A stretch of 64,000 bases of DNA from Opitutia bacterium. GTDB lineage: Bacteria; Verrucomicrobiota; Verrucomicrobiia; Opitutales; Opitutaceae. The position numbers and the translations under genes are program-made. Positions 49,809 through 58,999 of the stretch are shown one piece after another; the first letter of the stretch is position 1, and each line of letters opens with the position of its first letter. The stretch spans positions 1-64,000 of the forward strand of contig CANJIU010000047.1 in NCBI GenBank assembly GCA_947474365.1, given 5' to 3'. A model generated the notes under the pieces. That model saw nothing but the letters and a program-made list of their open reading frames with translations. It was not told the DNA's origin and ran no database searches.

Positions 49809-51121
49809 TCGTCCAGAACGCCGGCCACCTTCGGATTTCCGGCCAGGTTCTTGGTTTCCCCCGGGTCGTGCTTCATGTCGAAGAATTGCTCCACCGGATC
49901 GCCCTGATACGTGATGTATTTGAAATCCGGAGTCCGGATCATGCGCCCCGTCACCTGCACCTGGGCCGCCACGAATTCGCGGCCCTCGACCGCCTTGCCC
50001 TCAAGGAGCGGACGCAGGCTGCGGCCGACCATGCGGGCCGGGGGCTTGAGGCCGGCGTAGTCGGAAAACGTCGGCATGAGATCGTAACCGGAAACCAGAT
50101 GCGTCGCGTTGGTCACGCCTTCCCCGATGTGGCCCGGCCACGAAACCACGAGGGGCACCTTGAGCGCCTCCTCGTAGAGGTAGTTCTTGGTTGTCATGTG
50201 GTGACAGCCGCGGCCCTCGCCGTGGTCGGAGGTGAAGACAATTACGGTGTTCTCCGCCTGCCCAGTGTCTTCCAAGGCATTGAGCACCCGCCCCAGCTCT
50301 GCATCCACCATCTCGACGTGGCGATAGTAGCTCCAGAGGTAGTAGCGCCATTGTCGGTCTGACCAAGTCGGCCGGCCGTGCTGCCGGACGAGCTTCGGTT
50401 CGTTGCGATCCCATTCGAAGTTGGCGGGTAGGGCAGGGAGACGGCTCGCGATTTCCGGATAAGGGAGCTCATCCGGTGCATCCCAATGCATCGTGATCCA
50501 CTCGCAGATGTCGTGTGGCTGCAGCAACGAGCAGACCAACAGGAACGGCTTGTTGCCGGTGCGATTTCGCAGGTAACCCTCGCAATTGCGCGAGGTGCAG
50601 GCGTCGCCCAGGTGGCCGTTGCCGCCCATGCCGGTCGGGAGCACGTTGAACCCGGCGATCTTCGTCGGGTTGGCCTGCGGCACGTGCCACTTGCCGGCGT
50701 AAAAGCAGTCGTAGCCGTCCTGGCTGAGCCATTCGCCCAAATTCGGCAGTCCCGCGCGGATCGGCCGGCCGTTGTTCACCACGCCGGTCTCGCTCGGCAT
50801 GCGACCGGTGAAAAGGCTGCTGCGGCAGGGAGAACACAGCGGGTTGGGTGAATGCGATTGTACGAAGCGGGTGCCGCGTTGCACCAACCGATCCATGTTC
50901 GGCGTGTGCACATCGGGACACCCGCACGCCGAAATCGCATCGAGGCCCTGCTGGTCGGTGATGAAAAAAAGAAAATTGGGACGCTTCTCGGTCCGGGCGG
51001 CGAAGGCCGGCGGGAGGGCGGCGCCGGCCGACAACGCGGCCGCCCCGAGTGCGGCGGTCTTCAGAAACTCCCGGCGGGTAAAATCGGTCGACGGTACCGG
51101 GGGGTGGTGGGTGAAATTCAT
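49754..51121 (-). CDS. Secreted type I sulfatase (Tat signal)
   Basis: 455 residues from the ATG at 51121; a GTG at 51139 that overlaps the previous stop would add six residues. A twin-arginine signal (FTRREFLKTAALGAAALSAG) precedes the sulfatase fold with FITDQQGLD metal site. The formylglycine motif is C96-S-P-C-R100, with Cys in place of the usual Ser at the third position. FTSDHGEGRGCHHMTTKNYL carries Asp/His metal ligands. It should remove sulfate from a glycan. It is the last gene of a three-gene minus-strand operon after the DUF1080 and hypothetical genes. Confidence 0.92.
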   Translation of the reverse strand: MNFTHHPPVPSTDFTRREFLKTAALGAAALSAGAALPPAFAARTEKRPNFLFFITDQQGLDAISACGCPDVHTPNMDRLVQRGTRFVQSHSPNPLCSPCRSSLFTGRMPSETGVVNNGRPIRAGLPNLGEWLSQDGYDCFYAGKWHVPQANPTKIAGFNVLPTGMGGNGHLGDACTSRNCEGYLRNRTGNKPFLLVCSLLQPHDICEWITMHWDAPDELPYPEIASRLPALPANFEWDRNEPKLVRQHGRPTWSDRQWRYYLWSYYRHVEMVDAELGRVLNALEDTGQAENTVIVFTSDHGEGRGCHHMTTKNYLYEEALKVPLVVSWPGHIGEGVTNATHLVSGYDLMPTFSDYAGLKPPARMVGRSLRPLLEGKAVEGREFVAAQVQVTGRMIRTPDFKYITYQGDPVEQFFDMKHDPGETKNLAGNPKVAGVLDDHRKLLKEWEGRLDPAPA

Positions 51122-51135
51122 GGACGGGTCGGTTT

Positions 51136-51930
51136 TCACTCCGGGACTTGCAGCCGGCCTTTCCGGCCCTTCGGTGCTTCGGCAAGGTGTTTCACGGCTT
51201 CGGGATCGAAGACACAGGCCTTCTGTCCGCTGATGGCCACCAACAGTCGGTGCTCGCTGTCGACGTAATAGTGCCAGGGCAGAACCCCGTGACCGATGTG
51301 GTCAAAGCGATCCAACATGAGCGCCCGGCCGTTGAGCTCGATTTTTTTGCTCTCACGGAAGGTCAGTTTTTGCTCCGTCTTGACGAGGTCGAGATCCTCG
51401 AGGAGCGCGAATGACAACGGCTGGGTTTGCGCTCCCGCCAGCCGTTGCACGGCGTCGAACAACGACCAATTGCTGGTGATCGGTGACGGGACCTGGCGCG
51501 TCACGGTCCGGCTCCCGGCCTTGCGCGCGAGCGTGCCGTCTTTCAACTCCGCTTCGACACTGACCTTCGTGAAGGGAACGGGTTTGCCGTCCAGCCCGTC
51601 GAGCCACGCGTTCAGGCGCCAGGCGCGCGGCGTACCCAGCGCGTCGTCCGCGCAATCGATCGTGGCCTCGGTGTGCTGCAACGAGGCGGCGCTTTGGCTG
51701 ACGGCCATCCTGACCTTGAGCGTGGCCGCCGATCGCTCCAGTTCCAGGTAGCCGGTGGTGTCCATGCCGACGACCCAGATGGAATAGGCCTGCCGCCAGG
51801 GACCGCGCGGATCAAAGCGGCCGGCGGGAGGGCTGAAATGCTTGAAGACCCCGAATTGTTCCAACGCCTCCAGTGAAAGCGGCTGCTCCCGCGACTCCGT
51901 GTTCTTGTTGTTTTTCTTCGCTTTTGCCAT
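51136..51930 (-). CDS. Hypothetical beta-rich protein
   Basis: 264 residues from the ATG at 51930, no signal peptide, Lys/Asn-rich start (MAKAKKNNKNTESREQ). The rest looks like a beta structure with a late segment WHYYVDSEHRLLVAISGQKA. This resembles the lipoprotein-like beta-sandwich proteins of the DUF3108/DUF6134 kind, where a 'Y-x-V-D-x-x-x-R-L' strand recurs, but I cannot assign it. Its stop touches the start of the sulfatase gene, so the two are coupled. Confidence 0.7.
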   Translation of the reverse strand: MAKAKKNNKNTESREQPLSLEALEQFGVFKHFSPPAGRFDPRGPWRQAYSIWVVGMDTTGYLELERSAATLKVRMAVSQSAASLQHTEATIDCADDALGTPRAWRLNAWLDGLDGKPVPFTKVSVEAELKDGTLARKAGSRTVTRQVPSPITSNWSLFDAVQRLAGAQTQPLSFALLEDLDLVKTEQKLTFRESKKIELNGRALMLDRFDHIGHGVLPWHYYVDSEHRLLVAISGQKACVFDPEAVKHLAEAPKGRKGRLQVPE

Positions 51931-51967
51931 CGGTGGAGGCGGAGACGGCGCAGACCGGGAAAGGATT

Positions 51968-52678
51968 TCAGAGTTCTTTCAGGCGAATGTTGCGCCAGCG
52001 GATTTCCTCGCCGGGGGCCTTCTTCGTGCCGTCGCCGATTTGGTGAACCTGCAGCGCGATGAGGCCGCGCAGCGTCATGCTGTCCTTGAGGTCCGCGGCT
52101 TTGACGCCGTTGATCCAGGTCTGGATGTGGTCGCCGCGGCATTCGATGCGGGCCAGATTCCAGCCGCCCTGCTTGAACGCCTTTTGCGCGGCGGGGTTGC
52201 CCTTGAGATCAGCGAGCCAGCCGCGGCGCGCTTCGTCGTAGACGCCGCCGGTGTAGGCGCGCGGCGAAGGATCGATTTCATATTGGTAGCCAAAGACACG
52301 GTCCGCGGGAAATTTTCTTTTCTTCGTCCCATTGATCACGGTCTCGGTTTCCTTGGTGTAGAACTCGCTGCGAAACTGCACGCCGGAGTTCATGTCGGGC
52401 GCGACCTTGAATTCCAGTTCGAGGATGAAATCGCCGTAGGTCTTCTTGGTGCAGAGGAAACTGTTTTCCGTGTTGATGACGGTCTTACCGACGATGCAAC
52501 CGTCCTCGACGCGATAGAGCGCCTTGCCGCTGTGCTGCTCCCAGCCGTGGAGGCTTTTTCCGTCGAACAGATTCACCCACCCGGCCTCGGCCGCGCGGCC
52601 GGAAGCCGGGAGAAAAATCGCGCCGACGAGCGCGAGGAAGGGAAGAACGCGGAGGGAGCAACGGGCGGCTTTTTTCAT
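51968..52678 (-). CDS. Secreted DUF1080 (3-keto-disaccharide hydrolase-type) protein
   Basis: 236 residues from the ATG at 52678 with a signal peptide (1-29). GWVNLFDGKSLHGWEQ, FILELEFKVAPDMNSGVQFR, GYQYEIDPSPRAYTGGVYDE and WNLARIECRGDHIQTWINGV are the family's hallmark strands. It is a concanavalin-like fold; some members cleave 3-keto-glucosides. It is first in the operon with the hypothetical and sulfatase genes and divergent from the sigma factor gene, 108 bases away. Confidence 0.92.
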   Translation of the reverse strand: MKKAARCSLRVLPFLALVGAIFLPASGRAAEAGWVNLFDGKSLHGWEQHSGKALYRVEDGCIVGKTVINTENSFLCTKKTYGDFILELEFKVAPDMNSGVQFRSEFYTKETETVINGTKKRKFPADRVFGYQYEIDPSPRAYTGGVYDEARRGWLADLKGNPAAQKAFKQGGWNLARIECRGDHIQTWINGVKAADLKDSMTLRGLIALQVHQIGDGTKKAPGEEIRWRNIRLKEL

Positions 52679-52786
52679 GGAGATCAGGAGGCTAGACGGA
52701 TGTGAGTTTCCTCCGGAGCGGCACGGCGTTCAATCCCAAAGGCCACCCACCGCGGCGCGGGAAAGTTCCTCCGCCCGCAAACAAAC

Positions 52787-53365
52787 TTGAATCTGGCGGT
52801 TCGCACCCGCAATCGTTTCGCCGTGGATTCGCCCCGCCCAGATTGCGCTGCGTGGTTCGCCGCTGAAGTGCTCCCGCACGAGGCGATGCTGCGCGGTTGG
52901 TTGCGGGCGCGGTTTCCTTCACTCCCCGATCTCGATGACATCGTGCAGGAGGCCTTCGCGCGTGTGCTGCGGGCCTACGCTGGTGGCACGGTGGTCTGTC
53001 CGCGGGCGCTGCTCTTCCAGATCGCCCGCAATCTCGCGCTCAACCAGATTCGCCATCGCGGCTACTCTCATCCGATCGCGTTAACGGAAACCGATCTCTC
53101 AGGTGTCTTGGACGATGGCATCGGCGTGCCGGAAGCGGTCGCCCAGGCCGAGGACGTCCAAATGCTCATCGCCGCCATCCAGTCTCTGCCCGAACGCTGC
53201 CGCCAGATTTTTACGCTGCGCAAGATCTACGGTCTTTCGCAGAAGGAAATCGCACAAAAACTCGGCATCTCGGAAAACACCGTCGAGGTGCAGGGCGCCA
53301 TCGGCATCCGCAAATGCGCCGAGTATTTCCAACGCCACGGCGATGCGTCGCCGCCCCAGCGATGA
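52787..53365 (+). CDS. FecI-type ECF sigma factor
   Basis: 192 residues from a TTG at 52787; a GTG at 52823 in the same frame gives 180 residues and may be the true start. Region 2 reads FPSLPDLDDIVQEAFARVLRA and region 4 reads SLPERCRQIFTLRKIYGLSQ then KEIAQKLGISENTVE. The stop overlaps the FecR start (ATGA). With FecR and a TonB receptor carrying an STN domain next in line, it forms a cell-surface signalling set. It should direct transcription of the receptor operon on ligand binding. Confidence 0.9.
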   Translation: MNLAVRTRNRFAVDSPRPDCAAWFAAEVLPHEAMLRGWLRARFPSLPDLDDIVQEAFARVLRAYAGGTVVCPRALLFQIARNLALNQIRHRGYSHPIALTETDLSGVLDDGIGVPEAVAQAEDVQMLIAAIQSLPERCRQIFTLRKIYGLSQKEIAQKLGISENTVEVQGAIGIRKCAEYFQRHGDASPPQR

Positions 53366-54387
53366 AACCTTCGCCTCCCGAGAATCGCGATCCGGCGAAC
53401 GTGGCCGCCGTCTGGGTGATGCGTCATGACCGGGGACTCTCGCCCGCCGAACAGGACGAGTACCTGCAATGGCTGGCGGCTGATCCGCGTCACGGGGAGG
53501 CGATGGCCCGGCACCGTCGCACCTGGGAAAGCTTTGACCGCCTCGCCGGCCTGAACGCCGCCGTGCCCGCCGTCCCCGATCCCGATTTGCTTGCGCCGCG
53601 CGCGCACGCGAGGCCACAGCGAACCTGGCGGCGACTGGCTTGGTTGGCCGTGCCTCTGGCTGCGGCCGCTGCAATCACGCTTGTCGTCGCAAACCGATCC
53701 GCACCTGTGGCGGTCGCCTCGGCCAGCGCATTCTCGGCGACGGAACTACTGCCACCGATTGAAGAGCGCACGCTCGAGGACGGTTCGACGATTCGGCTGA
53801 ACCGTGGCGCCGCTCTGCAAGTCGTGTTTACGCCCGACGAACGCCGGGTGCGCCTCGAACACGGCGAGGCGGATTTCGCCGTCGCGAAGGATTCCGCCCG
53901 GGCCTTCGTGGTCGAATCCGGGGGCGTCAGGATCCGCGCGGTCGGCACCGCCTTTAACGTTCGCCTTACCGAGGAGGCCATCGAGGTCATTGTCACGGAA
54001 GGCGTGGTCGCGCTGGCCCGCGGCACCGACGATGGGGGGAGCGAATGGCCTGCGCTGTCCGCTGGCGAGCGCGCCCTCGTGCCGCGCGCCGCGAAGGGCG
54101 CCCCCGTGGTCGGGCAGTTGTCGAAGGAGGAACTCGATCGCCGGTTGGCGTGGCAGCCGCGCCTGCTCGGTTTCACCGACGAAACGCTCACGACGATTCT
54201 GAACGAATTCAACCGCCACAACCCGGTGGTGCTCCGTTTGGCCGACCCGGCGTTGCGCGATCTGCGCCTCACCGCGCGCTTTCGCTCCGACAACGTCCCC
54301 GGTTTCCTGCGGCTCCTCGCCTCGGATTTCGGCGTTCGTTCCGAGTCCGGTTCGGATGGCCAAATCGTTTTGCGGGCCGCTCGGTGA
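53362..54387 (+). CDS. FecR-type anti-sigma / transducer protein
   Basis: 341 residues from the ATG at 53362. An N-terminal cytoplasmic domain (VWVMRHDRGLSPAEQDEYLQ, the sigma-binding FecR-N type) leads to a membrane helix at about 92-110. The FecR domain follows (about 135-230; TLEDGSTIRLNRGAALQVVF, RAFVVESGGVRIRAVGTAFN), and a C-terminal domain of the DUF4974/STN-like type (about 260-340; EFNRHNPVVLRLADPALRDL). It passes the signal from the receptor's STN domain to the sigma factor. Confidence 0.92.
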   Translation: MKPSPPENRDPANVAAVWVMRHDRGLSPAEQDEYLQWLAADPRHGEAMARHRRTWESFDRLAGLNAAVPAVPDPDLLAPRAHARPQRTWRRLAWLAVPLAAAAAITLVVANRSAPVAVASASAFSATELLPPIEERTLEDGSTIRLNRGAALQVVFTPDERRVRLEHGEADFAVAKDSARAFVVESGGVRIRAVGTAFNVRLTEEAIEVIVTEGVVALARGTDDGGSEWPALSAGERALVPRAAKGAPVVGQLSKEELDRRLAWQPRLLGFTDETLTTILNEFNRHNPVVLRLADPALRDLRLTARFRSDNVPGFLRLLASDFGVRSESGSDGQIVLRAAR

Positions 54388-54451
54388 TTTTTTCAAACTG
54401 CAGAGTAATGGAAACGCGGGCGCCGCGTGTCTTGAGTGAAACCCGCCACCC

Positions 54452-57400
54452 ATGGTTTCACCCCGCTTCATCACTCTCGTCTCGGCGCTGCTCTTGGCTC
54501 TCGCTGCCGCGGTTTCCAACGCCGCCCAATCGCCCGCGCCCGACACGAAGCGGCGCTTCGATGTTCCTGCCGGAGACGCCACCGAGACGCTCGCCCGATT
54601 CGCCGAGCAGGCGGTGCGCGAGATTGTTTTCTCTCCGAACGCCGTGCGCGGCGTGCAGACCAACCCCGTGCGCGGTGATTTTTCTCCGAGTGAAGCCTTG
54701 GATTTGCTCGTGGCGCAAACCCAGCTTGTTGTCACCCGCGATGCCGCGACGGGCGCGCTGGCGGTGAAAAAAGGAGCCGCCGACCCAAACGCGGTTCGGG
54801 CGGCGCCGCTGGAAGGCCGTGACCGCCCGGTGCCAATTCCAAGCCATGAGTCTGATACAGTCCAGCTCTCGCCGTTCGTGGTCGATACCAAGAAGGATGT
54901 GGGTTTCGTCGCAACGTCCTCTCTGGCCGGAGGCAGACTGGCGGGTGAGTTGAAGGACACGCCGGCCGCGTACTCCGTCCTCACCCGCGAGTTCATCGAT
55001 GCCCTCGGATTGACTGAGTTGGCCGAGGCAAGTCGCTGGGCACCGAACACGACTTTGGTCAACGACGACGGTCGGCAGGAAATGTTCGGCAACACCACGG
55101 CCTTTTCGTTTCGCGGAGTGAGTGGTAGCACGCAGCGAAATTTTTTCCCGTTCGCGGTCAACTACGACAGCTACAACCTCGACCGCTTCGACTACGCACG
55201 CGGCCCCAATTCGATTCTGTTTGGTCAGGGCAGCTTTGGCGGATCGGCGAACGTCGTGACCAAGCGAGCCCAAACGGCGAAGTCTCTCACCGAATTGCGC
55301 CTAAGTTATGGCTCGTGGAATGACGAACGCGTGGCCGTCGACGTGAACCGGCCGTTCGCCGACGGCCAGGCCGCAGTCCGCGTCAACGTCGTCCACGTCG
55401 ACCGCGACGGGTGGCGCGATCACGAGATGGAACGTAAGCGCGCCGGACATTTTGCGGCTACTTACAAACCTTTCAGGAACACCCAGATCAGCGTCGAGGC
55501 GGAGCGCGGCCAGATTCAACGCAATACGCCGACGACTTGGATCAACGACAACCTCTCGGGCTGGGATGGGAAGACGACGTTCGCCGAGTTGACGGCGACT
55601 TTGCCCGCCAACGCCTCGGCCATCGGCATCGCTCGCAACGGCTCCACGACCTCGCAATACCTCGTCTATGCTCCAAGTACAGGTCTGGGCGGGATCGTCA
55701 ATTTTGCGAACACGATGCGCTCGACGACCAACGGCTCGAACATTCTCGGGGTCCCCGTGGTCGGCCCCGCTCTCAATATCGCCGCGCTTCCTCTGTTCGA
55801 AGCCATCGGGCTGCCGGCCAACCGATTCGCCAACGCCATTGCCGGGTCTGCGTTCCGTCCCAAACCGCGCACCTTCACCACTGCTCCGGATGCCGTGGGC
55901 TTTGAGCAAGACTACAAAATCTATTCGGCGTTTCTCAATCAGCAGCTCGGCCGGCATTTCTTCTTCGAACTCGCCGGCAACTACAGTTGGGACAAGCGCA
56001 CGCGGGACTACCCGGCGGTCCGTGGTTTGAGCGAGACCTACCTTGATCTGCAGCGCAACCTGCCGACGGGAGCGCCCAACCCGGAGTTTCTCCAGCCCTA
56101 CAACGAGTCGGCTTGGACCCGCGCCAATGAGGGCGCGTCCAACTACCATGTGCGCACCGCCTTCGCGGGAATTTTCAACAACACGCGCTGGGGTGATTTC
56201 ACGTTCAACGTTTACGGCGGCCAGAGTTGGATCCTTCCCGAGAGCCGTTTCTACAACATGACGCTGAAGCGCAATGCGGATCCGACGCAGTGGCCGTCGG
56301 ACACGTTTCGCTACCGCTACTATTGGGATCAGACCAACCGGCCGCTCAACGATCTGAGCGGCACCGTGCCGGTGGTTGATCCCATCACCGGCGTGACCAC
56401 GCCAACTGCGGTTGGCTGGGTGCTCGACACCACCCGCAATACAAACGGCGCCCAAGGTGAACGCACCCTCAAATACGCGCAGTCCGCTTTCAGCGCCAAG
56501 CTCTGGCAGGGCCGCATCAATCTGCTGGGTGCGGTGCGGCGCGATGCCTACACGTCGTTGCAGAAGAATATGCTGGCCCGTCGTGACTTTCCAGGCACGT
56601 GGGAGGGATTCAGGCCCTACTATCTACCGGCTGCTCCTTCCGACTACTTCTTGCTGGAATACGTCCCCAAGAGCGCGGCGGGGGCCGCCACCGGCCCGCT
56701 GCAATCGGCGGATGTGCGTCCACGCGACGCCGCCGGCTTGCCGCTGGCCCAATACGCCCGGGATCGATTCCGCGATGACTCCAACGCCCCCAAACTGAGG
56801 GGCGCGGCGACTACGACCTCGACCGGTGCCGTGGCGCACGTCACCTCGTGGCTCAGCGTTTTTGCCAATTATTCGGAGTCCTACAATCCTCCGGGCGGCG
56901 GCGCGCGCATCACCGGCGAACTGCTCGACGCCCAACGTTCCCGTGGCCGCGACTACGGCATTCGTTTCAATCTGCTCAACGGCCGTTTCTATGCCTCTCT
57001 GGGCGCCTACGACAGCAGGGAGAGCAATCAGGCGGTCGATACGGGCAGCGGCCTTGGTCAGTCCTTTGGCCTGCCGCAAAGCATCAATCAGATATTGCAG
57101 GCCCGCGTCGCGGGCAACCCCGCCACCGGCGCCCAACCCGACAACAGCACCAGCGGCCGGAATATCCGCGGCATGATCAACGTGCCGACCACCTACCTCG
57201 ACACTCGCGACCGAAAGAACAGTGGTTACGAAGCGGAGACGGTGGCTAACCTCACCGCTTCATGGCGACTCACGTTCAACGTGGCTGCCCCGCGTGCGGT
57301 GCAAACCAACGCCTATGCCGACACCCGCGCCTACCTCGCGAAGAATGATGCCGTGCTGCGCCAGATCGTGAACGACGCGGGAGTGCTCATCGACGCGAAC

Positions 57401-57979
57401 AACGTCGCGACGGTGAACACCGCCATACCGGTCAACTTTCGTTCCCCGGACGCGGACGCCGCCGCGCGTTTTTGGAACGGGCTTTATTCGATGACGCTGA
57501 ACATGGTCACCGGAGCCCAAAAGATTTCCCGCTTGAACGAATTTCAAGCGAACGTGTTCACCGACTACACGGTCCGGGAGGGCCGCTTCAAGAACGTGAA
57601 GCTTGGCGGCGGCATGAACTACCGTGGCCGTGAAGTGATCGGCTACCGCGGTGCCGACACCGTCGTCGATCCCGCCGATCCCACCAAGACAAGGGCGATT
57701 CCCGATTCGCGTGTCAGCGCCTACATCCCTTTCTACGCCGATCCCTATTATCTTTTCGTGGGAACACTTGGTTATCGTTTCAAGCTCACCCGCACGCTCG
57801 CAGCCACGGTGGATCTCCGCGTCAACAATCTCCTCGACTGGTCAAAACCGCTCTATTGGGGTACGGCGCAACGCCCGCCCGGCGGCGATATCACCACACC
57901 TGCCCGCGTCACCACTCCGACACTCTATTCGTGGGTGACTCCACGCAGCTACACGCTGAGCACTTCGGTCAACTTTTAA
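54452..57979 (+). CDS. TonB-dependent transducer/receptor with STN domain
   Basis: 1175 residues from the ATG at 54452 with signal peptide (1-25). An STN domain (about 34-105; RRFDVPAGDATETLARFAEQ) contacts the FecR protein. The plug follows (LKDTPAAYSVLTREFIDALG, LDRFDYARGPNSILFGQGSF), then a large barrel ending in SYTLSTSVNF with the terminal Phe. It imports a large ligand through the outer membrane and signals its presence to the FecI/FecR pair just upstream, 64 bases away. The isomerase, VOC and heparinase genes follow in the same direction, so the ligand is probably an acidic oligosaccharide. Confidence 0.92.
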   Translation: MVSPRFITLVSALLLALAAAVSNAAQSPAPDTKRRFDVPAGDATETLARFAEQAVREIVFSPNAVRGVQTNPVRGDFSPSEALDLLVAQTQLVVTRDAATGALAVKKGAADPNAVRAAPLEGRDRPVPIPSHESDTVQLSPFVVDTKKDVGFVATSSLAGGRLAGELKDTPAAYSVLTREFIDALGLTELAEASRWAPNTTLVNDDGRQEMFGNTTAFSFRGVSGSTQRNFFPFAVNYDSYNLDRFDYARGPNSILFGQGSFGGSANVVTKRAQTAKSLTELRLSYGSWNDERVAVDVNRPFADGQAAVRVNVVHVDRDGWRDHEMERKRAGHFAATYKPFRNTQISVEAERGQIQRNTPTTWINDNLSGWDGKTTFAELTATLPANASAIGIARNGSTTSQYLVYAPSTGLGGIVNFANTMRSTTNGSNILGVPVVGPALNIAALPLFEAIGLPANRFANAIAGSAFRPKPRTFTTAPDAVGFEQDYKIYSAFLNQQLGRHFFFELAGNYSWDKRTRDYPAVRGLSETYLDLQRNLPTGAPNPEFLQPYNESAWTRANEGASNYHVRTAFAGIFNNTRWGDFTFNVYGGQSWILPESRFYNMTLKRNADPTQWPSDTFRYRYYWDQTNRPLNDLSGTVPVVDPITGVTTPTAVGWVLDTTRNTNGAQGERTLKYAQSAFSAKLWQGRINLLGAVRRDAYTSLQKNMLARRDFPGTWEGFRPYYLPAAPSDYFLLEYVPKSAAGAATGPLQSADVRPRDAAGLPLAQYARDRFRDDSNAPKLRGAATTTSTGAVAHVTSWLSVFANYSESYNPPGGGARITGELLDAQRSRGRDYGIRFNLLNGRFYASLGAYDSRESNQAVDTGSGLGQSFGLPQSINQILQARVAGNPATGAQPDNSTSGRNIRGMINVPTTYLDTRDRKNSGYEAETVANLTASWRLTFNVAAPRAVQTNAYADTRAYLAKNDAVLRQIVNDAGVLIDANNVATVNTAIPVNFRSPDADAAARFWNGLYSMTLNMVTGAQKISRLNEFQANVFTDYTVREGRFKNVKLGGGMNYRGREVIGYRGADTVVDPADPTKTRAIPDSRVSAYIPFYADPYYLFVGTLGYRFKLTRTLAATVDLRVNNLLDWSKPLYWGTAQRPPGGDITTPARVTTPTLYSWVTPRSYTLSTSVNF

Positions 57980-57993
57980 GCAAACTCCCACCC

Positions 57994-58980
57994 ATGAATC
58001 ACCCTGTCACCCGCCGCCAGTTTCTCGCGACGACCGCGCTGCTGCCGATCGCCGCGTCAGTTCCGATCTCGACTGCGGGCGCCGCATCCATCCTGGCGCT
58101 GGAGCCAATCAAACGCACGGGCGGACCCTCCCTCAAACCTGCGCTCAACATTTACTCGTTCCTCGACCAGTTGAACGAAAACAAGAAGGACTCCGCCAAG
58201 GGCATCGACCTTTTCGGCGTCTGCGATTTCTGCGCGCGGCTAAATATCGAGGCCATGGACATGACCGGGTACTTCTTCCCCGAGTATCCCAAGGTCCCGA
58301 GCGATGCGTTCGTCAGCCGCATCAAGCGTTACGCCCACGCCCGTGGCGTTGTCATCAATGGCACCGGCATTCGCAACGATTTCGCGGTGGCGGACAGGGC
58401 CGTGCGCGCCGCCGGTGTGCAGTTGACGAAGGACTGGATCGAGGCCGCCGCGCGCCTGGGCGCGACGGTCATCCGGGTCTTCGCCGGACCGCAAAGCCCG
58501 ATCAAGGACTGGCGGGTCGCAGCCGCGGGTGTAAAGCGCGGCGACGTCGAGCAGTGGATGGCCGATGACCTGCGCGCCTGCGCCGAATACGGGGAGAAAT
58601 TCGGCGTGCTCGTCGGCGTGCAGAACCACGGGGATTTTCTGAACACCGGGGCCGAGCACCTCAGCCTGCTCCGGCGCGTCGATCACCCGTGTTGCGGCGC
58701 GCTCGTCGACACCGGCAAATACCTCACCGCTGATCCTTATGCCGACATCGCGCTGATCACGCCCTACGCGGTTGGTTGGCAGATCAAGGAAACCATAGGC
58801 AGCGAACTGAAATCGCCGCGCGCCGACTTCAAGCGCCTGATGAAGATCATCGCCGCCGGCGGCTACCGGGGGTTCGTGCCGATCGAGACCTTGTCGATGG
58901 GCCGCAAGGACTATAACCCCGCTGCCGAGGTGGAAATGGTGTTGAAGGGCATGCGCGACGGCATCGCCGCGCTCCAGTAG
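57994..58980 (+). CDS. Secreted sugar phosphate isomerase/epimerase-type TIM barrel
   Basis: 328 residues from the ATG at 57994, 14 bases after the receptor stop; the longer frame overlaps the receptor. A twin-arginine signal (TRRQFLATTALLPIAASVPI) indicates folded export. The AP-endonuclease-2 barrel shows GVLVGVQNHGDFL (metal His), CCGALVDTGKYLTADPYADI, VGWQIKETIG and GFVPIETLSMGRKDYNP. It is unrelated in detail to the cytoplasmic isomerase at 42746. Exported members may act on oxidised sugars in the periplasm. The substrate is unknown. Confidence 0.88.
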   Translation: MNHPVTRRQFLATTALLPIAASVPISTAGAASILALEPIKRTGGPSLKPALNIYSFLDQLNENKKDSAKGIDLFGVCDFCARLNIEAMDMTGYFFPEYPKVPSDAFVSRIKRYAHARGVVINGTGIRNDFAVADRAVRAAGVQLTKDWIEAAARLGATVIRVFAGPQSPIKDWRVAAAGVKRGDVEQWMADDLRACAEYGEKFGVLVGVQNHGDFLNTGAEHLSLLRRVDHPCCGALVDTGKYLTADPYADIALITPYAVGWQIKETIGSELKSPRADFKRLMKIIAAGGYRGFVPIETLSMGRKDYNPAAEVEMVLKGMRDGIAALQ

Positions 58981-58999
58981 TCGCACGGTCCGTCCCAAC

